25,871 nucleotides of DNA from Aquabacterium sp. (lineage in GTDB: Bacteria > Pseudomonadota > Gammaproteobacteria > Burkholderiales > Burkholderiaceae_C), in NCBI GenBank assembly GCA_030654555.1, contig JAURXG010000225.1, positions 1 to 25,871 on the forward strand, written 5' to 3'. The notes under the pieces are model-generated. The model had not been told where the DNA came from, made no database searches, and saw nothing but the letters and a program-made list of their open reading frames with translations. This document shows positions 1 through 8,285 of the stretch, one piece after another. Both the position numbers and the translations under genes were made by a program. How positions within the stretch are numbered: the stretch's first letter is position 1; every line of letters begins with the position of its first letter.

Positions 1-748
1 CCGCCGCGTCGTAGTCCTTGACGAACTTGACCGCGCCGCCGCCGGCGAAGAAGGCGAACACCACGTCGGGCTTCTGCGCCGCGATCTCGGTCAGCAGGGC
101 CTGGAACTCGACGTTGGGGAAGGGAAGCGACAGGTCCTTCACCACCTTGCCGCCACCCTTCTCGAAGGCCTCGGTGAAGCCCTTCACCGTCTCGGTGCCG
201 GCGGCGTAGTTCCAGGTGATGGTCATCGCGCGCTTGTAGCCCTTGCCGGCGGCCACCACGCCGGTGGCGTATCCCGGCTGCCAGTTGCTGACGCTCGAGC
301 GGAAGATGTTGGGCGCGCACTGCGCGCCGGTGATGCCGTCGGCGCCGGCGTTGGGCACGATCAGCAGGGTGTTGCTGTCCTTGGCCGCGCGCGCCATCGC
401 CAGCGCCACGCCCGAGTGCACCGTGCCGACGATCACGTCGACCTGGTCACGCTTGATCAGCTTGTTGACGTTGTCGGTGGCCTTGCTCGGGTCGCTCTCG
501 TCGTCGACCTTGAAGTACTGGATCTCGCGCCCGGCCAGCTTGCCGCCCAGCTCGCCGACATGCAGGCGAAAGCCGTTCTCGATGGCGTTGCCCAGCGCGG
601 CGAAGGTGCCGGTGTAGGGCAGCATCAGGCCCACCTTCAGCGGGGCGGTCTGGGCGGCGGCCGGCAGGCTGCCGACGGCCAGGCCGGCGGCGAAGGCGGC
701 GGCGAGCCTGGCCGCCGACGCGGTGGTGGTCTTGAGGGCGTGTTTCAT
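1..748 (-). CDS. ABC transporter substrate-binding protein, branched-chain amino acid type (3' end missing)
   Basis: Periplasmic solute-binding protein of the Leu/Ile/Val-binding (COG0683-like) family, which captures a ligand and hands it to an inner-membrane ABC importer. The frame opens with ATG at 748-746, preceded by GGAG in a 'ccggagacaaacccg' leader, and stays open for 249 codons to the window edge. The N-terminus is a signal peptide (MKHALKTTTASAARLAAAFA..., cleavage likely after PAAAQ). The mature part begins 'LKVGLMLPYTGTFAALG', the usual first strand and helix of this fold, followed by 'DDESDPSKATDNVNKLI' and 'VIVGTVHSGVALAMA'. Such families normally run 370-420 residues, so about one third is outside the window. 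The ligand cannot be read from sequence: amino acids, urea, amides and aromatic acids all use this fold. The M20 amidohydrolase and amidase downstream make an amide or amino-acid ligand conceivable, but this is only context. Confidence 0.9.
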   Translation of the reverse strand, partial: MKHALKTTTASAARLAAAFAAGLAVGSLPAAAQTAPLKVGLMLPYTGTFAALGNAIENGFRLHVGELGGKLAGREIQYFKVDDESDPSKATDNVNKLIKRDQVDVIVGTVHSGVALAMARAAKDSNTLLIVPNAGADGITGAQCAPNIFRSSVSNWQPGYATGVVAAGKGYKRAMTITWNYAAGTETVKGFTEAFEKGGGKVVKDLSLPFPNVEFQALLTEIAAQKPDVVFAFFAGGGAVKFVKDYDAA

Positions 749-844
749 CGGGTTTGTCTCCGGTGGTTGGCCCGTCGTGCGGGCTCGCGGCATCAGTGAA
801 GTCGTGATGATGCCTTGTCCGCGCCGGCCTCTACACTGGGCCGG

Positions 845-2065
845 ATGTCCGATGCGCAGCCGTCCGAAGAGAGTCGCCAGGCCTGGGTGGTGGTGTGGGC
901 CTGCTTCATCGCGCTGGCGGTGATCTTCGGGGTCTCGTACTCGTTTGCCGCGTTCTTCGCGTCGCTGACGCGCGACTTCCAGGCCGACCGCGCCGATGTC
1001 TCGCTGGTCTTCGGACTGTCGGGGCTGGTGTACTTCATCGGCGGCGCCGGCGGCGGCATGCTGGCCGACCGCTACGGCCCGCGCGCGGTCTGCAGCGCGG
1101 GCATGGCGTTGATCGCCGGCGGGCTGCTGGTCAGCAGCCTGGCACAGTCGATGGCGGTGGTCTATGCCGGTTACGGCCTGGGCATCGGCCTGGGCATCGC
1201 GCTGGTCTACACCCCGTCGATCGCCTGCGTGCAGCCCTGGTTCACGCGCCGTCGCGGGCTGGCCGCGGGCATCGCCAGCGCCGGCATCGGCGCCGGCACG
1301 GTGGCGGTGCCGCTGGCGGCCACCGCGCTGATCGGCGCGCTTCAGTGGCGCGGGGCGATGGCGGTGCTGGCCGGGGGCGTGCTGGTGCTGGGGCTGGGCG
1401 CCACGCTGATGCTGCGGCGCGCGCCGTCGGCGATGTCCGGCAAGGGCGGGGCGGTGGCCGGCCACACCCTGCGCGAGGCGATGCGCACGCCGGCCTTCCG
1501 CTGGATGTACCTGATGGCGGTGGCGGCCGCGCCCAGCATGTTCATCCCGTTCGCGCATGTGTCGGCCGCTGCGCGCGATCTGGGGCTGGCCGATGCGCAG
1601 GCGGTGGGCCTGGTCGGGCTGATCGGCATCGGCAGCCTGGTGGGCCGCTTCGTCATCGGCGCGCTGGCCGACCGCGCCGGCCGGCCGCTGACGCTGGCGC
1701 TGGCGCAGGCCTCGCTGGGCCTGTCCTACCTGCTCTGGGCGGCGGCCGACGGCTACCTCGCGATGGCGGTCTTTGCGCTGTGGCTGGGGCTGAGCTACGG
1801 TGGCATCGTCTCGCTGATGCCCGCGCTGTGCATGGACCTGTTCGGCGCGCGGGCAGTGTCGGCCATCATCGGCACGCTCTACACCGGTGCGGCCTTCGGC
1901 AACCTGCTGGGGCCCTGGGTGGCCGGCGCGGTGTTCGATGCCCAGCGCAGCTACCTGCCGGTGATCTGGGGCTGCATGGCGCTCAGCGCATTGGCCACCG
2001 CCGCTACCTGGCGGCTGATCGGCCCGCGCGCCGCCGCGAGATCGAGCGCGACCCCGGTGCGATGA
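845..2065 (+). CDS. MFS transporter (monocarboxylate/oxalate-formate-antiporter-like)
   Basis: Inner-membrane major facilitator carrier with about 12 hydrophobic segments over ~406 residues. Between TM2 and TM3 is the family A-motif variant 'GGMLADRYGPRAV', followed by 'YGLGIGLGIALVYTPS' and 'WFTRRRGLAAGIASAGIG'. That last stretch is characteristic of the OFA/monocarboxylate-transporter-like branch, where WF..RRG.A.G is conserved. The second half repeats the A-motif as 'GRFVIGALADRAGRP'. The frame is open from a TTG at 815, but the ATG at 845 (MSDAQPSEESRQ) leaves a normal short cytoplasmic N-terminus and is preferred. Neither start has a strong ribosome binding site. The gene is divergent from the ABC binding protein, and its stop overlaps the Nudix start (ATGA). 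The substrate is not determinable; an organic anion is likely from the family. Confidence 0.9.
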   Translation: MSDAQPSEESRQAWVVVWACFIALAVIFGVSYSFAAFFASLTRDFQADRADVSLVFGLSGLVYFIGGAGGGMLADRYGPRAVCSAGMALIAGGLLVSSLAQSMAVVYAGYGLGIGLGIALVYTPSIACVQPWFTRRRGLAAGIASAGIGAGTVAVPLAATALIGALQWRGAMAVLAGGVLVLGLGATLMLRRAPSAMSGKGGAVAGHTLREAMRTPAFRWMYLMAVAAAPSMFIPFAHVSAAARDLGLADAQAVGLVGLIGIGSLVGRFVIGALADRAGRPLTLALAQASLGLSYLLWAAADGYLAMAVFALWLGLSYGGIVSLMPALCMDLFGARAVSAIIGTLYTGAAFGNLLGPWVAGAVFDAQRSYLPVIWGCMALSALATAATWRLIGPRAAARSSATPVR

Positions 2066-2532
2066 AGACGCTGTCCTGCGGCATCCTGGTGATCAACCCG
2101 GCGCACGAGTTGCTGCTGTGCCATGTCACCGGCGCCTGGCACTGGGACATCCCCAAGGGTGGCGCCGACCCCGGCGAAGCGCCGCTGGCCACCGCGCTGC
2201 GCGAGACGCGCGAGGAATGCGGGCTCGACTTCACCGGCCGGGCCCTGCTCGACCTGGGCCGCATGAGCTACCGCCCGCGCAAGGACCTGCACCTGTTCGC
2301 GCTGCTCAGCGAGCGCTTCGACGCCGCCGGCTGCCACTGCGAGAGCCACTACACCGACCACTGGGGCGGCAACCGGCCCGAGATGGACGGCTTCGAGTGG
2401 ACCCCGTTCGACCGCGTGCACCGCCGCTGCGCCCGCCACATGGGCGAGGTGCTGACGCAGAAGCTGTCGCTGCCCGCGCTGCTGGCACGGCTGCAGGCCG
2501 AGGCGCCGGCGCGCGCCGGCACGACGCCCTAG
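2062..2532 (+). CDS. NUDIX hydrolase
   Basis: Small cytoplasmic pyrophosphohydrolase of 156 residues. The Nudix box (G-x5-E-x7-RE-x2-EE-x-G) is complete at residues 33-55: G33, E39, R47-E48, E51-E52, G54. These residues bind the divalent metals that cleave nucleoside-diphosphate-linked substrates. The preceding 'WHWDIPKGG' is the usual lead-in. The start ATG overlaps the MFS stop (ATGA, 2062-2065), so the two genes are translationally coupled. Residues 85-110 (HCESHYTDHWGGNRPEMDGF) suggest a substrate-specificity loop rich in His and Asp. Substrate unknown: the family spans dNTP sanitation, ADP-ribose, diadenosine polyphosphates and RNA caps. The short length and single domain fit the house-cleaning group. 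Confidence 0.93.
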   Translation: MKTLSCGILVINPAHELLLCHVTGAWHWDIPKGGADPGEAPLATALRETREECGLDFTGRALLDLGRMSYRPRKDLHLFALLSERFDAAGCHCESHYTDHWGGNRPEMDGFEWTPFDRVHRRCARHMGEVLTQKLSLPALLARLQAEAPARAGTTP

Positions 2533-2578
2533 ACTTTGCCCGATGCACCCTGCCCATGCCTCGCCCCCGCCTTGCGCC

Positions 2579-5383
2579 ATGCGCCAGCACCGCCGCTGCC
2601 CTTGGTTGATCACCACCGTCTTGCCCTGGCTGCTGGCCGCGGTGGCGGTACTGCCGGCCGGCGCCGGCGCACAGACCGCCGCAGTTGCGCCCGCCGCACC
2701 GCCCGCCGTGTCGGTGGGCCTGCCGCCGGCGCTGACCGAAGTGACCCGGGTCGAGGGCATCACCGAGTACCGCCTGCCCAACGGCCTGCAGCTGCTGCTG
2801 GTGCCCGACGACACCAAGCCCAGCACCACGGTCAACGTCACCTACCGGGTCGGTTCGCGCCACGAGAACTACGGCGAGACCGGCATGGCGCACCTGCTGG
2901 AGCACCTGATCTTCAAGGGCACGCCGACCACCCGCAACGTGATGGCCGAGTTCGGCCGCCGCGGGCTGCGCTACAACGGCAGCACCAGCTTCGACCGCAC
3001 CAACTACTTCGCCAGCTTCACCGCCAACGACGAGACCCTGCGCTGGTACCTCAGCTGGCAGGCCGACGCGATGGTCAACAGCCTGATCGCGCGCAGCGAC
3101 CTCGACACCGAGATGACCGTGGTGCGCAACGAGATGGAATCGGGCGAGAACAACCCGGTGCGCGCGGTGATGGAGCAGACGCTGGCGGCGATGTACCAGT
3201 GGCACAACTACGGCAAGATGCCGATCGGTGCCCGCGCCGACGTCGAGAACGTCGACATCGCCCGGCTGCAGGCCTTCTACCGGCTGCACTACCAGCCCGA
3301 CAACGCCACGCTGGTGGTGGCCGGCAAGTTCGACGCGTCCAAGGTGCTGGGCTGGGTGTCGCAGTACTTCGGGCCGCTGCCCCGACCGCAGCGCACGTTG
3401 GCCCCCACCTACACCGTCGACCCGGTGCAGAAGGGCGAGCGCAGCACCACCGTGCGGCGCAAGGGCGGCGCGCCCTTCCTGTTGGCCGCCTGGCACGGCG
3501 TGGCCGCCGCCGATGCCGACTACCCGGCCACCGAGGCGCTGGCCGCACTGCTGGGCAACGCACCCTCGGGCCGGCTGCACAAGCGGCTGGTCGAGCAGAA
3601 GCTGGCCGCGTCCACCTTCGGCTTCACCTGGAGCGTGGCCGAGCCCGGCCCGCTGATGCTGGGCGTGCAGCTGGCGCCCGGCCAGGACGTGGACAGCGCC
3701 CGCAAGGCGCTGCTGGTCACGGTGGATGCGCTGGCCGCCGAGCCCGTCACCGCCGAGGAACTGGAGCGTGTGCGCACCCAGTGGCTCAACGACTGGAACC
3801 AGGGCTTCAGCGACCCCGAGCAGGTGGGCGTGGCGCTGTCCGAGGCCATCGGCAACGGCGACTGGCGGCTGTACTTCCTGGCCCGCGACCGCATGCGCGC
3901 GCTGAAGCTGGCCGACGTGCAGCGCGTGGCCCAGGCCCGGCTGGTGGCCGACAACCGCACCCTGGGCACCTACCTGCCCACCGACGCGCCGCAGCGCGCG
4001 CCCGACCCGCAGCGGGTGGACGTGGCGCCGCTGGTCAAGGGCTACCAGGGCGACACCGCGGTGGCCCAGGCCGAGGCCTTCGACGCCACGCCGGCCAACC
4101 TCGACGCCCGCACCCAGACCAGCACCCTGCCCAGCGGGCTGAAGCTGGCGCTGCTGCCCAAGGGCACGCGCGGCAATGCGGTGCATGCGCGGCTGATGCT
4201 GCGCTTCGGCGACGAGGCCAGCCTGCGCGGCCAGGGCATGGCGGTGTCGATGATGGGTGGGCTGATCGACAAGGGTGGCGCGGGTTTGAGCCGCGCGCAG
4301 ATCAGCGATGCCTTCGACAAGCTGCGGGCCGAAGTGGGGTTCAGCGCCAGCGGGCAGGCGCTGACGGTGGGCATCACCACCGTGCGCGAGCACCTGCCGG
4401 CGGTGGTGGCGCTGGTTGGCCGGCTGCTGCGTGAACCGGCCTTCCCCGCCGACGCGCTGGACGAGCGCCGCCGGCAGATCCTGTCGGCCATCGCCGCGCA
4501 GCGCAGTGAGCCCGGCGCGGTGGCCGCCAACGCGCTGCAGCGCCATGGCAATCCCTACCCGCGGGGTGACCTGCGCCATGCCCCCAGCTTCGACGAGATC
4601 GAGCAGGACGTGCAGGCCACCAGCGTCGACGCGGTGCGCGCGGCGCACCGGCGCTTCGTCAGCGCCGCGGTGGGCGAGTTCAGCGCGGTGGGCGACATGG
4701 ACGTGCCGGCCGTGACGGCCGCGCTGGCGAGCGCCTTCGGCAACTGGGCGCAACCGGCCGGCGGCGCGCTGGCCTTCACGCGCGCGCCGCAGCCGCTGGT
4801 GCCTGTACCGCCGGTGCGCCAGCTGCTGGCCACCCCCGACAAGCCCAATGCCCACCTGCTGCTGGCGCAGCCGCTGGCGATCAACGACACCCATGCCGAC
4901 TTTCCGGCGTTGCTGGTGGCCAACCATTTGCTGGGCGGCGACGCCAATTCGCGGCTGTGGTCGCGCATCCGCGAGAAGGACGGGCTGAGCTACGACGTGC
5001 GCTCCTACGTGGCCTGGAACAGCTTCGAGCTGAACTCGCGCTGGCAGGCTTCGGCCATCTTCGCGCCGCAGAACCAGCCCAAGGTGGAGGCCGCGCTGAA
5101 AGCAGAAGTGGCGCGCGCGCTGGCCGAGGGCTTCAGCCAGAAGGAACTCGACGAAGCCCGCATCGGCCTGCTCAACCAGCGCCGCCTGAGCCGCGCCCAA
5201 GACCCGGCGGTGGCCGGCGCGCTGGTCAACAACCTGTACCTGCAGCGGCGCTTCGCCATCCAGCAACGCACCGACGACGCCATCGCCGCGCTGACGCTGG
5301 CGCAGGTCAATGCCGCGCTGAAGGCCTACATCGATCCTGCCAAGTGGGCGGTGATGTGGGCCGGTGATTTCAAGCAACCCTGA
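2579..5383 (+). CDS. M16 family zinc metallopeptidase, secreted, double-domain
   Basis: Secreted insulinase/pitrilysin-family peptidase. The frame is open from an ATG at 2543. The ATG at 2579 (MRQHRRCPWLITT...) places the positive charges directly before the hydrophobic core of a signal peptide ending GAGAQ and is preferred; counting from 2543 gives 946 residues, from 2579 gives 934. In the 2543 numbering the inverted zinc motif HLLEH lies at 117-121, with the third ligand Glu197 in 'VVRNEMES', 76 residues after His121 as in pitrilysin. The N-terminal catalytic pair of domains is followed near residue 470 by a second M16 half. That half has no HxxEH; it has instead 'LMLRFGDEASLRGQGMAV', and later 'SRLWSRIREKDGLSYDVRSYV', which is the conserved R/Y substrate-binding region. 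This active-half plus inactive-half layout in one chain corresponds to the YmxG/PqqL-like periplasmic peptidases. It follows the Nudix gene closely (46 bases). Substrate unknown. Confidence 0.93.
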   Translation: MRQHRRCPWLITTVLPWLLAAVAVLPAGAGAQTAAVAPAAPPAVSVGLPPALTEVTRVEGITEYRLPNGLQLLLVPDDTKPSTTVNVTYRVGSRHENYGETGMAHLLEHLIFKGTPTTRNVMAEFGRRGLRYNGSTSFDRTNYFASFTANDETLRWYLSWQADAMVNSLIARSDLDTEMTVVRNEMESGENNPVRAVMEQTLAAMYQWHNYGKMPIGARADVENVDIARLQAFYRLHYQPDNATLVVAGKFDASKVLGWVSQYFGPLPRPQRTLAPTYTVDPVQKGERSTTVRRKGGAPFLLAAWHGVAAADADYPATEALAALLGNAPSGRLHKRLVEQKLAASTFGFTWSVAEPGPLMLGVQLAPGQDVDSARKALLVTVDALAAEPVTAEELERVRTQWLNDWNQGFSDPEQVGVALSEAIGNGDWRLYFLARDRMRALKLADVQRVAQARLVADNRTLGTYLPTDAPQRAPDPQRVDVAPLVKGYQGDTAVAQAEAFDATPANLDARTQTSTLPSGLKLALLPKGTRGNAVHARLMLRFGDEASLRGQGMAVSMMGGLIDKGGAGLSRAQISDAFDKLRAEVGFSASGQALTVGITTVREHLPAVVALVGRLLREPAFPADALDERRRQILSAIAAQRSEPGAVAANALQRHGNPYPRGDLRHAPSFDEIEQDVQATSVDAVRAAHRRFVSAAVGEFSAVGDMDVPAVTAALASAFGNWAQPAGGALAFTRAPQPLVPVPPVRQLLATPDKPNAHLLLAQPLAINDTHADFPALLVANHLLGGDANSRLWSRIREKDGLSYDVRSYVAWNSFELNSRWQASAIFAPQNQPKVEAALKAEVARALAEGFSQKELDEARIGLLNQRRLSRAQDPAVAGALVNNLYLQRRFAIQQRTDDAIAALTLAQVNAALKAYIDPAKWAVMWAGDFKQP

Positions 5384-5416
5384 ACCCGATCCTCCCGCTC
5401 CAAAGGACCTGTGCCC

Positions 5417-6688
5417 ATGAGTTCAACCCCCGTCATCGCCAGCGACCTGGCGGCCCAGATCGACGCCGCCGCCCATGCGGCCGAAGCCCGGGTGATCGCC
5501 TGGCGGCGCGACTTTCACGCCCACCCCGAGCTGGGCAACCGCGAGTTCCGCACCGCCGGCATCGTCGCCGAGCACCTGCGCGCGCTCGGCTTCGACGAGG
5601 TGCGCACCGGCGTGGCCCACACCGGCGTGGTGGGCCTGCTCAAGGGCGCGCTGCCCGGCCCGGTGGTGGCGCTGCGCGCCGACATGGACGCGCTGCCCGT
5701 GGCCGAGGAGGTGGACCTGCCGTTTGCCAGCAAGGTCAAGGCCGAGTGGAACGGCGATCAGGTGGGCGTGATGCACGCCTGCGGCCACGATGCCCACACC
5801 GCCATCCTGATGGGCGTGGCCGAGGTGCTGGCCAGCCAGCGCGGCGCGCTGCGGGGCACGGTGAAGTTCATCTTCCAGCCCGCCGAGGAACTGCCGCCCG
5901 AGGGCGAGGAGGGCGGCGCGAAGATGATGGTCGAAGAGGGCGTGATGGACAACCCGCGGCCCGCGGCGATCTTCGGCCTGCACGTCACCTCGCGGCTGCC
6001 GCTCAACGTGGTGGGCTACCGGCCCGGGCCGACGATGGCCAGCGCCGACAACCTGAAGATCACCGTGCGTGGCAGCCAGACCCATGGCGCCATGCCCTGG
6101 GCGGGGGTCGACCCGATCGTCACCGCGGCCCAGGTGGTGCTGGGCCTGCAGACGGTGGTCAGCCGCCAGGTCGACCTGACGCGCGAGCCGGCGGTGGTCA
6201 CCATCGGCACCATCCACGGCGGGCTGCGCGAGAACATCATCCCCGACTCGGTCGAGATGCGCGGCACCATCCGCACCTTCGACGAGGAGATGCGCGACGA
6301 CATCCACGAGCGTGTCACCTACCTGGCCGAGGCGATCTCGCGCAGCGCGCGCGCCGGCTGCACCGTGTGCATCAAGAAGAACTACCCGGTCACCGTCAAC
6401 GACCCGGCGCTGACCGAGGCCATGCGCCCCACGCTGGCCCGCGTGGCCGGCCCCAACCGGCTGGCGCTGGTGCCCAAGGTCACCGGCTCGGAAGACTTCT
6501 CGTTCTTCCAGCGCGTGGTGCCGGGGCTGTTCATCTTCCTGGGCGTGACGCCCGAGGAGAAAGACGTCAGCAAGGCCGCGCCCAACCACTCGCCGCGCTT
6601 CTTCGTCGACGAGCGCTGCCTGGTCACCGGCGTGCGCGCGCTGTCGCACCTGGCGGCCGACTTCCTGCAGCACGGCGCCAGCGCCTGA
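5417..6688 (+). CDS. M20 family amidohydrolase (hippurate/N-acyl-amino-acid hydrolase type)
   Basis: Metal-dependent amidohydrolase of the M20D group, which releases amino acids or related amines from N-acyl or amide substrates. A GTG at 5411 is possible, but AAAGGA at 5402-5407 is correctly spaced for the ATG at 5417 (423 residues, typical length). In that numbering the dinuclear metal site is visible: Cys122 and His124 in 'HACGHDAHT', the Glu pair 157-158 in 'QPAEE', His189 in 'GLHV', and a late His in 'APNHSPRFF'. 'ALRADMDALP' marks the first conserved strand. The dimerisation lid runs from about residue 195 to 310, with 'GSQTHGAMPW' inside it. The amidase gene follows after 41 bases in the same direction, suggesting a two-step use of an amide-containing nutrient. 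The specific substrate is not inferable. Confidence 0.93.
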   Translation: MSSTPVIASDLAAQIDAAAHAAEARVIAWRRDFHAHPELGNREFRTAGIVAEHLRALGFDEVRTGVAHTGVVGLLKGALPGPVVALRADMDALPVAEEVDLPFASKVKAEWNGDQVGVMHACGHDAHTAILMGVAEVLASQRGALRGTVKFIFQPAEELPPEGEEGGAKMMVEEGVMDNPRPAAIFGLHVTSRLPLNVVGYRPGPTMASADNLKITVRGSQTHGAMPWAGVDPIVTAAQVVLGLQTVVSRQVDLTREPAVVTIGTIHGGLRENIIPDSVEMRGTIRTFDEEMRDDIHERVTYLAEAISRSARAGCTVCIKKNYPVTVNDPALTEAMRPTLARVAGPNRLALVPKVTGSEDFSFFQRVVPGLFIFLGVTPEEKDVSKAAPNHSPRFFVDERCLVTGVRALSHLAADFLQHGASA

Positions 6689-6729
6689 GCCTCTCCGTCC
6701 CGCCTGCACCGCCCACCGAGGAGCCCGCG

Positions 6730-8148
6730 ATGTCGACCAATCGTCCGACCCAACTCACCGACTGCACCGCCACCGAACTGCTGCGGCTCTACCGCAGCGG
6801 CGGCGCTTCGCCGGTGGAGGCCACGCAGGCGGTGCTGGCCCGCATCGACCGGCTGAACCCGCAGCTCAACGCCTTCTGCCTGGTGGACGCCGAGGCCGCG
6901 CTGGCCAGCGCCCGCGCCAGCGAGGCGCGCTGGCGCCAGGGGGCGCCGATCGGCCTGCTCGACGGCGTGCCCACCTCGATCAAGGACCTGATCCTGACGC
7001 GCGGCTGGCCGACGCGGCGCGGCTCGCGTACCGTCGACGCCAACCAGCCCTGGGAGGTGGACGCGCCCGTCACCGCCCGCCTGCGCGAGGCCGGCGCGGT
7101 GCTGCTGGGCAAGACCACCACGCCCGAGTTCGGCTGCAAGGGCGAGACCAATTCGCCGCTGACCGGCATCAGCCGCAACCCGTGGAACCTGTCGCGCACG
7201 CCCGGTGGCTCGTCGGGCGGCACGGCCGCTGCGGTGGCCGCGGGCCTGGGGCCCTTGAGCGTGGGCACCGACGGCGCCGGATCGGTGCGCATCCCGGCGG
7301 CTTTCTGCGGCAACTTCGGCCTGAAGCCCAGCTTCGGCCGCGTGCCGGCCTTTCCGCTGTCGCCCTTCGGCAGCGTGGCCCACCTGGGCCCGCACACCAT
7401 GAGCGTGGCCGACGCCGCCTTGATGCTCAACGTGATGAGCCAGCCCGACGCGCGCGACTGGACCTCGCTGCCCTTCGATGCGCGTGACTACCGCGTCGGG
7501 CTGGACGACGGCGTGCGCGGCCTGCGCATCGCCTATTCGCCCAATCTGGGTTATGCCAAGAACGTGCATCCCGAGGTGGCGGCGGCGGTCGACCGCGCGG
7601 TGAACGACCTGCAGGCGCTGGGCGCGGTGGTCGAGGCGGTCGACCCCGGCATCGACGACCCGCTCGACATCTGCACTGGCCTGTGGTTCCTGGGCGCGCA
7701 CACGCTGTACAGCGGCATGACACCCGCGCAGCAGGCCGTCGCCGACCCCGACCTGGTGGCCGAAGCGGCACTGGGCGCCGGCCTGAGCGCGCTGCAGATC
7801 CAGCACCTGAACCTGCGCCGCGGCGCGCTGGGCGCGCACCTGCGCCAGTTCATGCAGCGCTTCGACCTGATCGCCACGCCGGCGGTGGCGATTCCGGCCT
7901 TCGAGGCGCGGCCCGCCGGCCAGGGGCCGATGGACCCGGTCAGCCTGCTGGGCTGGACGCCGTTCTCCTACCCATTCAATCTGAGCCAGCAACCGGCCTG
8001 CACCATCCCCTGCGGCCTGACGGCCGACGGCTTGCCGATCGGGCTGCAGCTGGTGGGGCCGATGTTCGGCGACGCGATGGTGCTGCGTGCGGCACGTGCC
8101 TACGAGAGCGTGCGGCCGGTCGCCCGGCCACCGCTGGACTGGGCCTGA
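6730..8148 (+). CDS. Amidase (amidase signature family, GatA-like)
   Basis: Cytoplasmic amide hydrolase of 472 residues using the Ser-cisSer-Lys triad. The triad is present: Lys85 in 'TSIKDL', cis-Ser161 in the GGSSGG loop, and nucleophile Ser185 in 'GTDGAGSVRIPA', 24 residues after Ser161 as in FAAH. The usual GTDTGGS is here GTDGAGS, a mild change. The start ATG at 6730 has GAGGAG immediately upstream (6718-6723). It is not an obvious glutamyl-tRNA amidotransferase subunit, because no gatB or gatC is beside it. It is more likely a catabolic amidase acting with the M20 amidohydrolase 41 bases upstream. No terminator with a T-run is visible in the 137 bases after it. Confidence 0.93.
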   Translation: MSTNRPTQLTDCTATELLRLYRSGGASPVEATQAVLARIDRLNPQLNAFCLVDAEAALASARASEARWRQGAPIGLLDGVPTSIKDLILTRGWPTRRGSRTVDANQPWEVDAPVTARLREAGAVLLGKTTTPEFGCKGETNSPLTGISRNPWNLSRTPGGSSGGTAAAVAAGLGPLSVGTDGAGSVRIPAAFCGNFGLKPSFGRVPAFPLSPFGSVAHLGPHTMSVADAALMLNVMSQPDARDWTSLPFDARDYRVGLDDGVRGLRIAYSPNLGYAKNVHPEVAAAVDRAVNDLQALGAVVEAVDPGIDDPLDICTGLWFLGAHTLYSGMTPAQQAVADPDLVAEAALGAGLSALQIQHLNLRRGALGAHLRQFMQRFDLIATPAVAIPAFEARPAGQGPMDPVSLLGWTPFSYPFNLSQQPACTIPCGLTADGLPIGLQLVGPMFGDAMVLRAARAYESVRPVARPPLDWA

Positions 8149-8285
8149 GCCGCGGCGCGCTCACAAGCTGTTACCGCGCCAAGGGCGACGCGCCCTCAAT
8201 CGCCGCCCGGGGATGCCGATGGTTTACGCAAGGTGTCAGTGGGTGCCGACCGGTGCCCTGCCTTGCCCATGTGCCGTCCTTGCCA

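Noticed and set aside
895..2532. 545-codon plus-strand frame across the MFS gene and into the Nudix gene
   Set aside because: Only its last third (from 2062) is the real Nudix protein; the first part is Arg/Gly-rich out-of-frame translation of the MFS gene.
2306..5377. 1023-codon open frame on the minus strand opposite the M16 peptidase gene
   Set aside because: It is a GC-rich shadow: the translation is His/Gln/Arg/Ala-rich without domains, while the plus strand carries an intact zinc peptidase with signal peptide and catalytic residues.
7683..8285. N-terminal extension of the acyltransferase-PilZ frame into the amidase gene
   Set aside because: The extension overlaps the amidase in another frame and has no domain character; the ATG at 8286 gives a normal protein.
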